Shown here one piece after another: positions 55,245 through 64,000 of a DNA stretch of 64,000 bases. The position numbers were made by a program, and so were the translations under genes. The stretch lies in NCBI RefSeq assembly GCF_002117915.1, contig NZ_BDJB01000001.1:62001-126000 (forward strand), read 5' to 3'. The notes beneath the pieces are model-generated. The model was given only the letters and a program-made list of their open reading frames with translations. It was not told the origin of the DNA and did not search any database. The first letter of the stretch is position 1. Every line of letters starts with the position of its first letter. Origin of the DNA: Sphingomonas sp. TZW2008. GTDB lineage: Bacteria > Pseudomonadota > Alphaproteobacteria > Sphingomonadales > Sphingomonadaceae.

Positions 55245-56414
55245 ATGCAGCGGCACTATGGCCTCGACTGGCTTCGCATCGGGGCCTTTGCGATCCTGAT
55301 TCTCTACCATATCGGCATGGTGTTCGTGCCGTGGCCGTTCCACGCCAAGCTCGACGCGCAGCCGTGGGTCGCGGTGCCGATGATGCTGTCGAACCCGTGG
55401 CGGCTATCGCTGCTGTTCGTCGTCTCGGGCTATGCCAGCCGTGCGCTGTTCGTGCGCCACGCGACGGCGTGGACGTTCGTGCGCAACCGGACCGCGCGGC
55501 TGCTGATCCCGCTCGCGTTCGGCGTCGCGGTGATCGTGCCGCCGCAGGCGTGGGTCGAACTCGTTACGCAGCACGGCTACCAACGCGGCTTCGCAGCCTT
55601 CTGGTGGGGCGATTACTTCCGTTTCAGACGACTCGACGGCATCGCGCTGCCGACGTGGAACCACCTGTGGTTCGTCGGCTATCTGTGGGTCTACACGCTC
55701 GGCTGGACGCTGGTGCTCGTCATGACGCCGGCGGCGGTGCGCCGCGTGGCGCAAGGCGCGTTCGATCGCCTGTTCGGCGGGATCGGTGCGCTGCTGCTGC
55801 CGATGGCGTGGCTGATGCTCGTCAGCGGCGTGCTCTTCCCCGGCGCCCGCGAAACGCACGAACTGTGGGGCGACTGGGTGGCGCATGCGAGCTACTTCCC
55901 GATGCTCGTCTTCGGCTACGCGCTTGCGGGCAGCGAGGCGACGTTGGCGGCCTTCGCGCGCTGGTGGAAGCCGACCGCGCTCCTCGCGCTGTTCGCCTAT
56001 GGCGTCGTCGCCGCGGTCGCGATCGTCTACGCCGGTTATCGCGTCACGCCGCGGCCGTTCGGGACGATCTTCAGCCTGGCGCGCGGCGTTGAGGGCTGGA
56101 TGGCGATCGCCGCGCTGATCGGCGTCGCGGAAACGTTCTGGAACCGCGACCATCGCTGGCGCCCGATGCTGACTGAGGCGGTGTTTCCCTTCTACATCGC
56201 GCACCAGACGATCATTGTCGTCGTCGCCTATTGGCTGATGCCGTTGGCGCTGCCGGATGCGGCATCGTTCGCGATCCTCGTCGCAGCGACGCTCGCGGGA
56301 TGCAGTGTTTTCTACCTAGTTGGGCGGCGTGTGCCGCTGCTGCGCCCGCTGATCGGGCTGCGGCTCCATCGCCGCGCGCCCGCAATCCCCGACGACCGCC
56401 CCGCCATCGTTTGA
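55245..56414 (+). CDS. Acyltransferase family 3 membrane protein (copy 2)
   Basis: This has 389 residues, about ten helices, and clear paralogy to the previous gene: HYGLDWLRIGAFAILILYHIGMVF, SLLFVVSGYASRALF, WNHLWFVGYLWVYTL and AVFPFYIAHQTIIVVVAYWL. HH in copy 1 is HQ here. I chose ATG 55245; the longer frame from 54375 runs through copy 1. The two probably arose by duplication and act on different acceptors or sites. The asparaginase-like gene follows 12 bp later. Confidence 0.9.
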   Translation: MQRHYGLDWLRIGAFAILILYHIGMVFVPWPFHAKLDAQPWVAVPMMLSNPWRLSLLFVVSGYASRALFVRHATAWTFVRNRTARLLIPLAFGVAVIVPPQAWVELVTQHGYQRGFAAFWWGDYFRFRRLDGIALPTWNHLWFVGYLWVYTLGWTLVLVMTPAAVRRVAQGAFDRLFGGIGALLLPMAWLMLVSGVLFPGARETHELWGDWVAHASYFPMLVFGYALAGSEATLAAFARWWKPTALLALFAYGVVAAVAIVYAGYRVTPRPFGTIFSLARGVEGWMAIAALIGVAETFWNRDHRWRPMLTEAVFPFYIAHQTIIVVVAYWLMPLALPDAASFAILVAATLAGCSVFYLVGRRVPLLRPLIGLRLHRRAPAIPDDRPAIV

Positions 56415-56425
56415 GAAGGACTATC

Positions 56426-57427
56426 ATGCGCCGCCTGCTGCTCGCCGCTCTGCTCGTCACCCCGCTCGCGCCCGCCTTCATCTCGTCGGCCGCGGCACAG
56501 ACCGCGCCGCGCTGGTCGCTCGCCATCCACGGCGGCGCCGGGGTGATCGAGCGCGACAAGCTCACCCCAGCGCAGGACAAGGCGATCCGCGCCGCGCTCA
56601 CCCGCGCGCTCGATGCCGGATCGGCAGTTCTCGCCAAGGGCGGCGCGGCGCTCGACGCCGTCGAAGCCGCGATCAAGGTGCTCGAGGACGATCCGCATTT
56701 CAACGCTGGGCGCGGCGCGGTGCTGACGTGGGACGGGCGCAACGAGCTCGACGCGGCGATCATGGACGGGCGCACGCGCGCCGCGGGGGCGGTCGCCGGC
56801 GTCACCGCGACGCGCCACCCCGTCAGCCTCGCCCGCGCGGTGATGGAGAAGAGCGACCACGTGTTCCTGTCGGGCGCCGGGGCCGACGCCTTCTCGCGCG
56901 CGCAGAAGCTCGAACAGGCCGGCCCTGAGTGGTTCGCGACGCCCGAGCGCCGCCGCCAGCTCGAAACGCTGAAGGCGAAGAAGCTGTCGGCGATCGACGT
57001 CGACCGCAAATACGGCACCGTCGGCGCGGTGGCGCGCGACGCAAGCGGGCATCTCGCCGCCGCCACCTCAACCGGCGGGATCACCGGCAAGCGCTGGGGC
57101 CGGATCGGCGACGCGCCGGTGATCGGCGCCGGCACCTATGCCGACGATCGCGCCTGCGCCGTCTCCGCCACCGGCGCGGGCGAGTATTTCATCCGCGAAG
57201 GCGTCGCGCACGAGATCTGCGCGCGCATCCGGTTCGCGCATGAGGCGCCGCAGGCGGCGGCGGACCGCGTGATGGACGAGGTGAAGGCACTGGGCGGCGA
57301 TGGCGGGGTGATCGTCAACAGCCCGAACGGCACGATTGCATGGAGCTACAACACGCCAGGCATGTATCGCGGCCGCATCTCGGCGGGCGGCAAGCCGGTC
57401 GTCGCGATCTACCGCGACGAGCCGTAA
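56426..57427 (+). CDS. Exported isoaspartyl peptidase/L-asparaginase
   Basis: This is a 333-residue Ntn hydrolase (type III asparaginase). A signal peptide (about 1-25, FISSAAAQ) sends it to the periplasm. Autocleavage before Thr198 in KYGTVGAVA would give alpha and beta subunits; the beta subunit has TSTGGITGKRWGRIGD and GAGTYADDRACA. It cleaves beta-aspartyl dipeptides or asparagine. The preceding GAGAAGGACTATC gives the start. Confidence 0.93.
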   Translation: MRRLLLAALLVTPLAPAFISSAAAQTAPRWSLAIHGGAGVIERDKLTPAQDKAIRAALTRALDAGSAVLAKGGAALDAVEAAIKVLEDDPHFNAGRGAVLTWDGRNELDAAIMDGRTRAAGAVAGVTATRHPVSLARAVMEKSDHVFLSGAGADAFSRAQKLEQAGPEWFATPERRRQLETLKAKKLSAIDVDRKYGTVGAVARDASGHLAAATSTGGITGKRWGRIGDAPVIGAGTYADDRACAVSATGAGEYFIREGVAHEICARIRFAHEAPQAAADRVMDEVKALGGDGGVIVNSPNGTIAWSYNTPGMYRGRISAGGKPVVAIYRDEP

Positions 57428-57524
57428 GGAACGGCACGTAAGCACGCCGTTGCGCGGCGGAGCGGGGGAGCAACGCGCCGTGCGAGTGGCGCCCGCCCTA
57501 TCCCGCGGGCGAGCAAGCAAGTGG

Positions 57525-57559
57525 GCGGCAGGCAGCGTCCGCGGCCGCTGCCTGCCCGC
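57525..57559. terminator. Hairpin between the asparaginase and HlyD genes
   Basis: GCGGCAGGCAGCG pairs with CGCTGCCTGCCCGC (one bulge) around an 8-nt loop, directly after the HlyD stop on the minus strand. It probably ends the secretion operon; the genes are convergent. Confidence 0.5.
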
Positions 57560-57562
57560 TTA

Positions 57563-58891
57563 TCACTCGCGGAAGGCGCGTTCCGATAGGCGCGTGATCG
57601 GCGTCAGGATATACTGCATCACCGTGCGCGGATCGCCGAGCAAATTGATCTCCGCCGTCATGCCCGTGCCGATCGGCAGCAGTTTGCCCGTACGGCGATC
57701 GAGCAGCCCTTTGGTGTCGGTGCGCACGAAGACGTTATAGTAGCTCGCCTGCGCCTTCTCATCGACGATCGCGTCGGGTGAGATCGATTCGACCTTGCCG
57801 TCGATCCAGCCGTAGACCGAGCTGTCGTAGGCGGTGATATTGATCCGCGCGTGCTGCCCGGTGCGCACGCGCGCGATGTCTTCCGGGCGCACGCGCGCCT
57901 CGACCAGCAGCGTGTCGCGGCTCGGCGAAATCTCGGCGATCGGCGCGCCGGGGGCGACCGCGGCGCCGACGGTGGTGACGATGACGCGGTTGATCCGCCC
58001 CGCGAGCGGCGCGCGGACGGTGGTGCGCTCGAGCCGCGCGGCGAGCGCCGGCATCGTCGAGGCCCGTGCCGACAGTTCGGCCTGCGCCTTGGCGAGTTCG
58101 TCGGCCGCGCGCGCACGCCAGTCCTGCCGCGCCTGCGCAAGGCTGGCGCCGGCTTCCGATACCGCCGCCTGCGACCGGGCGAGCGCCGCCGATGCCTGCG
58201 CGGCCTCGCTCGCCGCCACGGCGGCGGCGCTGCTCGCCTGGTTGAGCGTCAGGCGCGGCTCGATGCCCTTGTCGACCAGCGGCTTGATCGTCTCGAGTTC
58301 GTAGGCGCGCGCCTCGCTCGCGCTGCGGCGCGCCTCGAGCGCGGAGCGCGCCTCGTTGACCGCGCGGTTCGCCTGCACGCCGCGCGCGCCGTACGCGCCG
58401 GTGATCCCGGCGAGTTCCTGCATCCTGGCCGTGTGCAGCGCGCGCTCGATCTCGATCTGCTCGGCGATCACCGGATTGGTCGCGGCGGGATAGATCGGCT
58501 CGCGCCCGAGGACCTCGGCCTTGAGCCGGGCGATCTTGACGAGCAGTGCGGCGGTCTGCGCCTCGCCCGAGCCGAGCTCGCCGCCGGTGGCGGTGGGGTC
58601 GAGCCGGACGATCGGCTGCCCCGCGCGCACCAGCTGCCCGGTACGCACCAGTATCTCCTTCACCACCCCGCCTTCGAGGTTCGACACTGTCTGCAGCTGC
58701 GAGCTGGCGATGACGCGGCCCGAGCCGCGCACGGTGCGGTCGAGCGTTGCCCACGACGCCCAGACGACGAAGATCACGAAGAAGGCGACGATCGCCCACA
58801 GCAGCAGGCTCGACGCCTGGCGCGGCTTCACGCGCGCGGCGAGATCCTCGAGATGCGTGTGCGGCGCGGGCTGGGTTGCGAGTTCGGACAT
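57563..58891 (-). CDS. Type I secretion membrane fusion protein (HlyD family)
   Basis: This is a 442-residue adaptor joining the ABC transporter to the outer-membrane channel. One membrane helix at about 29-49 (LLLWAIVAFFVIFVVWASW), then a lipoyl-like beta domain (GSGRVIASSQLQTVSNLEGGVVKEI), a long coiled coil (about 110-280) and a second beta barrel (TVRAPLAGRIN, then LVEARVRPEDIARV). It lies four bases after the ABC gene. It is the last gene of the operon. Confidence 0.94.
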   Translation of the reverse strand: MSELATQPAPHTHLEDLAARVKPRQASSLLLWAIVAFFVIFVVWASWATLDRTVRGSGRVIASSQLQTVSNLEGGVVKEILVRTGQLVRAGQPIVRLDPTATGGELGSGEAQTAALLVKIARLKAEVLGREPIYPAATNPVIAEQIEIERALHTARMQELAGITGAYGARGVQANRAVNEARSALEARRSASEARAYELETIKPLVDKGIEPRLTLNQASSAAAVAASEAAQASAALARSQAAVSEAGASLAQARQDWRARAADELAKAQAELSARASTMPALAARLERTTVRAPLAGRINRVIVTTVGAAVAPGAPIAEISPSRDTLLVEARVRPEDIARVRTGQHARINITAYDSSVYGWIDGKVESISPDAIVDEKAQASYYNVFVRTDTKGLLDRRTGKLLPIGTGMTAEINLLGDPRTVMQYILTPITRLSERAFRE

Positions 58892-58895
58892 CGGA

Positions 58896-60623
58896 TCAGG
58901 CCACCTTGGGTCGCGTAAGCTGCTGCATCACCTGGTCGCGCGGACCGTCCATGATGACGCGGCCGCGCTCCATCACGATGATGCGCTGGACGAGCTGGAG
59001 TAGCGGCGGGCGGTGCGTGACGAGCACCATGGTGCGGCCCTGCACCTCGCTCTGCAGCCGATCGATCAGGCTCTGCTCGGTCTGCGTGTCCATGCTGGCG
59101 CTGGGCTCGTCGAACACGAGCATCTGCGGCCGGCCGGCGAGCGCGCGAGCGATCGCGATCGACTGGCGCTGGCCGCCCGACAGCCCCTCGCCGCGATCGG
59201 CGAGCTTCAGATCGTAGCCATTGGCGATCTGCCCCATGAACTGGTGCGTGCCCGACAGGTCAGCGACGCGCAGCATCTCGGCATCGTCGACGCCTGGGCG
59301 GCCGAGCGAGATGTTCTCGCGCACGCTGCCCGTCATCAGCACGCTATCCTGCATCGCAACGCCCATCTGCGCGCGCAGCGTGGCGGGATCGATCTGCCGC
59401 ACGTCGGTGCCGTCGACCATAACCAGCCCGTCGGCGGGGGGATAAAGGCCGAGGATCAGCCGCGTCACGGTCGACTTGCCCGATCCGACGCGGCCGAGCA
59501 GCGCGACGCGCTCGCCCGGTTGGATCGTGAACGACACGCCGTGCAGCGCGGGCTCGCTCGCGCCGGGATAGCGGAAGCTGACGTTGCGGAACTCGATCTT
59601 GCCGGCGAGCGTGGCGAGGCGCAGCGGCTCGCCCGTCGGGCCCTCGCTCGGCTGCACCATCATCGCGTTGATCTGGCGATAGGCGGTGCGCGTGGCGGAG
59701 AGCCGCGCGAGCAGCTGCGAGATCGTCGCCAGCGGCGCGATCGCGCGCCCGGCGAGCAGCGAGCAGGCGATGAGGCCGCCCGACGTCAGCTCGCGCTCGG
59801 CAATTAGGTTGACGCCGACGATCACGACGCCGGCGTAGCTGATCGTGCTCGCCGATCCCGCGACGGTGATCGCGATGGTCGAGATCAGCCGCTGGCGCAG
59901 CGACGAATCGGATTGCTGGCGCACCGCATCGATCCAGCGCCGCGACAGCATCGGCCCCGCGCCGGACGCCTTCACCGTCTCCAGCCCGCCGATCGTCTCG
60001 ACCAGCACCGACTGTTTCGACAGCCCCTCACGCAACGTCCGCGCGGTCAGCCGCTCGAGCGCGGGGTTGGTCGCCCAGGCAGTCAGCAGCACGACCGGAA
60101 TGATCACCAGCAGCACGATCACCACCTTGCCGCCGATCGCCCAGATCACCGCGACGGTGAGGATCAGGAACGGTAGGTCGACCAATGCCGACATCGTGGC
60201 CGATGCGAAGAAATCGCGCAGCGCCTCCAGTTCGCGCATCAGCCCGGCAAGCGCGCCCGTCGATCCGCGCTTCTGATCGAGCCGGATCGCGAGCAGCTTG
60301 GCGAAAACGCGCTCGCCAACCTGTTGGTCTATGTCCGCGCCCGCGATGTCGACGAAATAGGAGCGCAACATCTTCAGCACGAAATCGAACACGATGACGA
60401 TCGTGAAGCCGATCGACAGTGCGACGAGGCTCGACATCGCGTTGTTGGGGATCACGCGATCGTAGATCACCATCGAGAACAGCGAGGTGACGAGCGCAAA
60501 GATGTTGATCAGCACCGCCGCGGCCGCGACCTTGAAATACGTCGGCTTGTTTTCGAGCATCGGCTCGAGCAGCCACGGCGCGAAACGCTTCTTGGGATCG
60601 GGGACGAGCGTATGGTCGCTCAT
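58896..60623 (-). CDS. Type I secretion ABC transporter (permease/ATPase, LapB-like)
   Basis: This is a 575-residue inner-membrane ATPase driving one-step export. The membrane domain (about 20-320) is followed by an ATPase domain with GRVGSGKST (Walker A), LSGGQRQ (signature) and LVFDEPSASMD (Walker B). The transmembrane sequence (SMVIYDRVIPNNAMSSL) resembles RTX-adhesin exporters such as LapB, but the N-terminal C39-like domain of about 130 residues common in LapB is absent. No in-frame extension with such a domain exists. ATG 60623 overlaps the TolC stop. Confidence 0.93.
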   Translation of the reverse strand: MSDHTLVPDPKKRFAPWLLEPMLENKPTYFKVAAAAVLINIFALVTSLFSMVIYDRVIPNNAMSSLVALSIGFTIVIVFDFVLKMLRSYFVDIAGADIDQQVGERVFAKLLAIRLDQKRGSTGALAGLMRELEALRDFFASATMSALVDLPFLILTVAVIWAIGGKVVIVLLVIIPVVLLTAWATNPALERLTARTLREGLSKQSVLVETIGGLETVKASGAGPMLSRRWIDAVRQQSDSSLRQRLISTIAITVAGSASTISYAGVVIVGVNLIAERELTSGGLIACSLLAGRAIAPLATISQLLARLSATRTAYRQINAMMVQPSEGPTGEPLRLATLAGKIEFRNVSFRYPGASEPALHGVSFTIQPGERVALLGRVGSGKSTVTRLILGLYPPADGLVMVDGTDVRQIDPATLRAQMGVAMQDSVLMTGSVRENISLGRPGVDDAEMLRVADLSGTHQFMGQIANGYDLKLADRGEGLSGGQRQSIAIARALAGRPQMLVFDEPSASMDTQTEQSLIDRLQSEVQGRTMVLVTHRPPLLQLVQRIIVMERGRVIMDGPRDQVMQQLTRPKVA

Positions 60624-62083
60624 TGCGGGCGTCCTTGGACTGGATCGGTGATGCCGAGTGTGGGGAGCAACTGGCCGGTCTTCGACAGTAGCACGTAGCG
60701 TGACGCGTCGAGCTCGGTAACCGACTGGAGATAGCCGACCGCGGTCTCGAAATAGCTGTCCTCTGCGCCGATCACGTCGAACAGCGTGCCCGACGAGACG
60801 CGAAAGCGTTCGGCGATCGTATCGCGCGAGCGGCGGCTGGCGAGATACGTCGCCTCCAGCGCGACGCGCTGTTCCTCGAGCGCCTGGACGTCGGACCAGG
60901 CGATCTCCGCGTCGCGTGCTGCCTCGATCGACACGCGGTTCGCGCGCGCCTCGGTCGCGCGGGCACGGGCCTGCGCCTGCTGGTCGCGCTCCTCGATCCC
61001 GCCCCACAGGCGCTGGCGCAGCGTCAGCCGCGCGCGCACGTCATAGTCGCGCGGCGTCTCGTAGATGCCGTAGCGCCCGGTATCGAGCCCGGCGGACAGC
61101 GTCGGCAGGCGATCGGCATGCGCCGCCTTGGCATCGTTGCGCGCACCTTCCGCCAGCGCACGGGCGGAGCGCACCGCCGGCACGTCCGTTGCGCGGGCGA
61201 CGGCGAGGTCGCGGCTGATCCCCGCCTGGCCGATGAACGGCGCTCGTGCCAGCCCGGCGGGTGGCGGCGTGCCGGCGAGCGACTGGAAGCGCGCTGCGGC
61301 CTGCGCCTCCAGCCGGCGGAAGCGTGCCAATCGCGCATCGGCGGAAGCGATGTAGCTGTCGACCCGCGCGATGTCGGCCTCCGCCGACACACCGCGTCGG
61401 ATGCGTTCCTGCACCATGACGCGCAGCTCGCGCTGGCTGGCGGCGAACGCGGTCGATAGCGCGACGAGCGAGCGATAGGTGAAAACGTCGTACCACGCCG
61501 CCAGCGTCTGCAGCGCAACGCGATCCTGTGCGCCAAGGATGTCGGTCTCCGCCGCGCGCAGCCGCTCGCGCGCGGCGCCGATCCGCGCGTCCGCGCTACC
61601 CCCGTCGAGAAGCAGCTGATCGACCGACAGCAGCTGATCGGTACGCCGACCGGGGCGCGATTCCTCGATGATGTTCTCGACGTTGTTGCCGAAGTTGCGC
61701 GACAGCACCTTGTAGCTGGTGATGGTGACGTCGACGGTGGGACGGCGCACCGCGCGTGCTTCGCCCAGCGCGGCGCTGGCCTCGTCGCGCGTCGCGCTCG
61801 CTTCGTCCGCCTCAGGCGCACGGGCGATCGATTCGATGACGATGCGCTGCAGCAACTCGACCGGCGCGGTCGTCCGCGTCAGCGCGAGCAGCGGGTCGGA
61901 CGCGGCGCTCACCCCCATCGGATTGCCGCTGTGCGTCGGCAGCAGCGGGGTGGTGGGGGAAGGAGCGGGCGGGGCGGCAGGCGCGGGCATCGCTGGCGCG
62001 GGAGCGCCCGCCATGGGTGGCACGGCCTGTTCACCAAGCACGAGCGCAGCCAGCGCCAGGCCCATCGCCGACGCGCCGATCAC
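60620..62083 (-). CDS. TolC family outer-membrane protein of type I secretion
   Basis: This has 487 residues. An N-terminal signal sequence (ASAMGLALAALVLGEQ) is followed by an Ala/Pro-rich linker and two coiled-coil repeats that trimerise into the outer-membrane tunnel (SVDQLLLDGGSADARIGAARERL, then LTLRQRLWGGIEERDQQAQA). It begins with GTG behind CAGGAGCAGG; ATG 62065 is an alternative. It is the first gene of the secretion operon, 124 bp after motB. Confidence 0.92.
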   Translation of the reverse strand: MIGASAMGLALAALVLGEQAVPPMAGAPAPAMPAPAAPPAPSPTTPLLPTHSGNPMGVSAASDPLLALTRTTAPVELLQRIVIESIARAPEADEASATRDEASAALGEARAVRRPTVDVTITSYKVLSRNFGNNVENIIEESRPGRRTDQLLSVDQLLLDGGSADARIGAARERLRAAETDILGAQDRVALQTLAAWYDVFTYRSLVALSTAFAASQRELRVMVQERIRRGVSAEADIARVDSYIASADARLARFRRLEAQAAARFQSLAGTPPPAGLARAPFIGQAGISRDLAVARATDVPAVRSARALAEGARNDAKAAHADRLPTLSAGLDTGRYGIYETPRDYDVRARLTLRQRLWGGIEERDQQAQARARATEARANRVSIEAARDAEIAWSDVQALEEQRVALEATYLASRRSRDTIAERFRVSSGTLFDVIGAEDSYFETAVGYLQSVTELDASRYVLLSKTGQLLPTLGITDPVQGRPQ

Positions 62084-62207
62084 ATCCTGCTCCTGAAAAA
62101 CACCACGCGAACCATCTATCCCCCCCGGGACAAGATCGCGCCTCTATCGTGCGGGGAAGCGTTCGCCAAGTATTGTGACCGCTTGTTAAATAAAAGCCGG
62201 CGGAGCG

Positions 62208-63113
62208 TTACTGGCCGAACACACCGGCGCGGTAGAGCAGGGTAATCGCGACGCGGCGGTTGCGCGGATCCATCGGATCCTTCTCGATCATCGGTTCGCG
62301 ATCGGCGACGCCTTCGATGCGGTGGAAGCGGCCCTCGGGAATGCCGCCGAGCAGCAGCCGGCGGCGCGTCGCCTCGGCGCGGCTGGTGGCGAGCATCCAA
62401 TTGTTCATCGCGCGCGGATCGCCGAATGGCAGGCTGTCGGTATGGCCGCGGATCATGATCGGGTTCTGCGTCGCCTTGATCCCGTCCGCGACCATGCCGA
62501 TCAGCTGGGACGCGTCGCTTTCCAGCGCGGTCGTGCCGAGTGCGAACATCGAATAATCGGCATCGTCGACCAGATCGATCCGCATGCCCTGCGGCGTCAT
62601 GGTGAAGCGGATGTGCTTGGCCAGCGCGGCGAGGCTCTTGCGCTCCTTGAGCTGCTGCTCGACCTGCTGCTTCAGCTTGGCGAAATTCTTGCGGTCCTCC
62701 GCCGCGACCGCGTCCGGGCTGCGCAGCGATCCCTTGCGCCCGGTGCCGATATCCTTGCCGCCAGCGCCGTCGACCTTGGAGACGATCGTCGGCATGCGCG
62801 AATTGCCGTCGTGCGGCCCGGTCTTCATCTGCGAGGTGACCGATTCGCCGCCGAGCAGCCCGCTGCCGCCGATGCCGAGCGATTTGGTGTTGAGGACGGT
62901 CGGCGCGAAATAGTCCGCAATGCCCTTGCGCTGCTTCTCCGATGTCGCGCCGAGCAGCCACATGAGGAGGAAGAACGCCATCATCGCGGTCACGAAATCG
63001 GCGTAGGCGACCTTCCAGGCGCCGCCATGGTGCCCGCCATGCCCCTCGATATAGATCTTCTTGACGATGATCTTGGGCGGCTGGTTGTTCCCGTGGGGCG
63101 CGCGCGCGGCCAT
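62208..63113 (-). CDS. motB: Flagellar stator protein MotB
   Basis: This is a 301-residue protein with one membrane helix. The proton-binding Asp is kept in AYADFVTAMMAFFLLMWLL (about 37-55). The C-terminal OmpA-like peptidoglycan-binding domain (about 170-290) has IRGHTDSLPF and NNWMLATSRAEATRR. It begins immediately after the motA stop (TAA then ATG). With MotA it couples proton flow to rotation. Confidence 0.95.
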   Translation of the reverse strand: MAARAPHGNNQPPKIIVKKIYIEGHGGHHGGAWKVAYADFVTAMMAFFLLMWLLGATSEKQRKGIADYFAPTVLNTKSLGIGGSGLLGGESVTSQMKTGPHDGNSRMPTIVSKVDGAGGKDIGTGRKGSLRSPDAVAAEDRKNFAKLKQQVEQQLKERKSLAALAKHIRFTMTPQGMRIDLVDDADYSMFALGTTALESDASQLIGMVADGIKATQNPIMIRGHTDSLPFGDPRAMNNWMLATSRAEATRRRLLLGGIPEGRFHRIEGVADREPMIEKDPMDPRNRRVAITLLYRAGVFGQ

Positions 63114-63977
63114 TTACTTGCCCCTGAGGCCGTCGAACACCTCGGCGAAGCCAGGCTGGTTGGTGTGCGCGATGCCCGAGCGCGCCGCTTCGATGACGAG
63201 CGGCTGCGGGTGGCCGTGGAGCGAGGCGATGATGATCTGCTTCACCACGTGATAGATCGCCGCATCGGCATCGATCACCTGCTTCAGCCGCGAGGCGAGC
63301 GGGCTGACGATACCGTAGGCGAGCAGCACGCCGAGGAACGTGCCGACCAGCGCCGATCCGATCATGCCGCCGAGGACTGAGGGCGGCTTGTCGATCGAGC
63401 CCATCGTCTTCACCACGCCGAGCACCGCGGCGACGATGCCGAGCGCGGGAAGTGCGTCAGCGAGCGACGAGAGCGTCGTGTGCGGCCCTTCCACCTCGTG
63501 GTGGTGGGTCTTGATCGCATTATCCATCACGTCCTCGACCGCGTGCACGTCGAGCGTGCCCGACGAGACGACGACGAGGCGCAGCGTGTCGGCGATGAGG
63601 GCGACCAGCGTGTGATCGGCGAGGAGCCGCGGATATTCGGCGAAGACCGCGGAGGATTTGGGATCCTCGACGTGCGGCTCGAGCGCGATCGGCCCGTCCA
63701 TCCGCAGCATCTTCATCAGCTTGCTGACGAGGAAGATGACGTCGAGATAATCCTGCTTCTTGTACTTCGGCCCCTTGAACACCTTGGCGAGGCCGCCGCC
63801 CATCGCCTTCAGCTCCTTGCCCGAATTGCCGATGATCAGCGCGCCCGCCGCGGCGCCGCCGATGATCAGCATCTCGTGCGGCAGCGCGTGCAGCACGGGG
63901 CCGAGCGCGCCGCCAGTAATGGCGAAGCCACCGAACACCATGGCAATGAGGACGACGAGGCCGATGGCGGCGAACAT
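63114..63977 (-). CDS. motA: Flagellar stator protein MotA
   Basis: This has 287 residues and four membrane helices (about 1-20, 30-50, 170-190, 200-220). The start FAAIGLVVLIAMVFGGFA is typical. The cytoplasmic loop has the charged residues that contact FliG, and the helix 3/4 region reads LGIVAAVLGVVKTMGSID and GALVGTFLGVLLAYG, keeping the family prolines. It is nearly complete: the ATG at 63977 is the likely start, and the region upstream is outside the view. Confidence 0.95.
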   Translation of the reverse strand: MFAAIGLVVLIAMVFGGFAITGGALGPVLHALPHEMLIIGGAAAGALIIGNSGKELKAMGGGLAKVFKGPKYKKQDYLDVIFLVSKLMKMLRMDGPIALEPHVEDPKSSAVFAEYPRLLADHTLVALIADTLRLVVVSSGTLDVHAVEDVMDNAIKTHHHEVEGPHTTLSSLADALPALGIVAAVLGVVKTMGSIDKPPSVLGGMIGSALVGTFLGVLLAYGIVSPLASRLKQVIDADAAIYHVVKQIIIASLHGHPQPLVIEAARSGIAHTNQPGFAEVFDGLRGK

Positions 63978-64000
63978 GTGTTTCCCCGGGACAGGAGCAA

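Overview
The window is high-GC, gene-dense DNA from the chromosome of an alphaproteobacterium, most likely Sphingomonas or a close relative. Grounds for this: an alphaproteobacterial-type LexA box, cobS/cobT-type genes, a DUF6456 gene, an extragenic palindrome of the kind seen in sphingomonads, and many ATGA-overlapping genes with frequent GTG starts. The genus call is inference. No rRNA, tRNA, CRISPR array, transposase or integrase was seen.

Layout. 0-5 kb is the edge of a polysaccharide locus: a GT4 glycosyltransferase cut by the window edge, a LexA-boxed pair (tail-like beta protein plus GDSL hydrolase), an acyltransferase gene broken by an amber codon, and a WcaI-like glycosyltransferase. 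5.4-7.9 kb is a small-molecule stress operon (GST, duplicated DUF1428, VOC, SRPBCC). 7.9-15.7 kb holds single genes: S41 protease lipoprotein, DUF1810, PEBP protein, two tiny membrane proteins, a diguanylate cyclase, a peroxiredoxin, a histidinol-phosphatase-type enzyme and an AsmA protein. 15.8-20.1 kb is the translation block rpmI-rplT-pheS-pheT.

20.2-25.3 kb has an aldose epimerase, an RNA-type methyltransferase, a tightly overlapping type III polyketide synthase / methyltransferase / FAD-oxidoreductase operon, and msrB. 25.3-29.9 kb has a class A penicillin-binding protein, a YgjP-like metalloprotease, YcgN, SCO and an ankyrin protein. 30-34.2 kb is cobS and cobT, split by a much more AT-rich sulfotransferase-like gene, then an RHH protein. 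34.2-36.1 kb is an iron-type pair (PKHD dioxygenase and PepSY membrane protein). 36.1-39.6 kb pairs an ECF sigma/anti-sigma module with two Tat-exported ferritin-like paralogs. 39.7-41.7 kb is thiC under a TPP riboswitch.

41.8-45.2 kb carries an HTH/DUF4019 membrane regulator, a PAP2 phosphatase, a DUF6456 protein and a divergent DapF. 45.2-52.2 kb is a five-gene acyl-CoA catabolic operon (two acyl-CoA dehydrogenases, thiolase, CaiB-type CoA transferase, SDR) divergent from an IclR regulator. 52.3-57.4 kb has ispG, DUF1993, two tandem acyltransferase-3 membrane proteins and an exported isoaspartyl peptidase. 57.5-64 kb is, on the minus strand, motA-motB followed by a complete type I secretion system (TolC, ABC ATPase, HlyD) with no substrate gene in view.

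The most interesting items are the LexA-boxed tail-like pair, the type III PKS operon, the sulfotransferase gene wedged into cobST, the two tiny membrane proteins behind a sigma-54-like site, and the tandem ferritin-like proteins beside an ECF switch. All functional calls rest on motif reading by eye; no database search was run.
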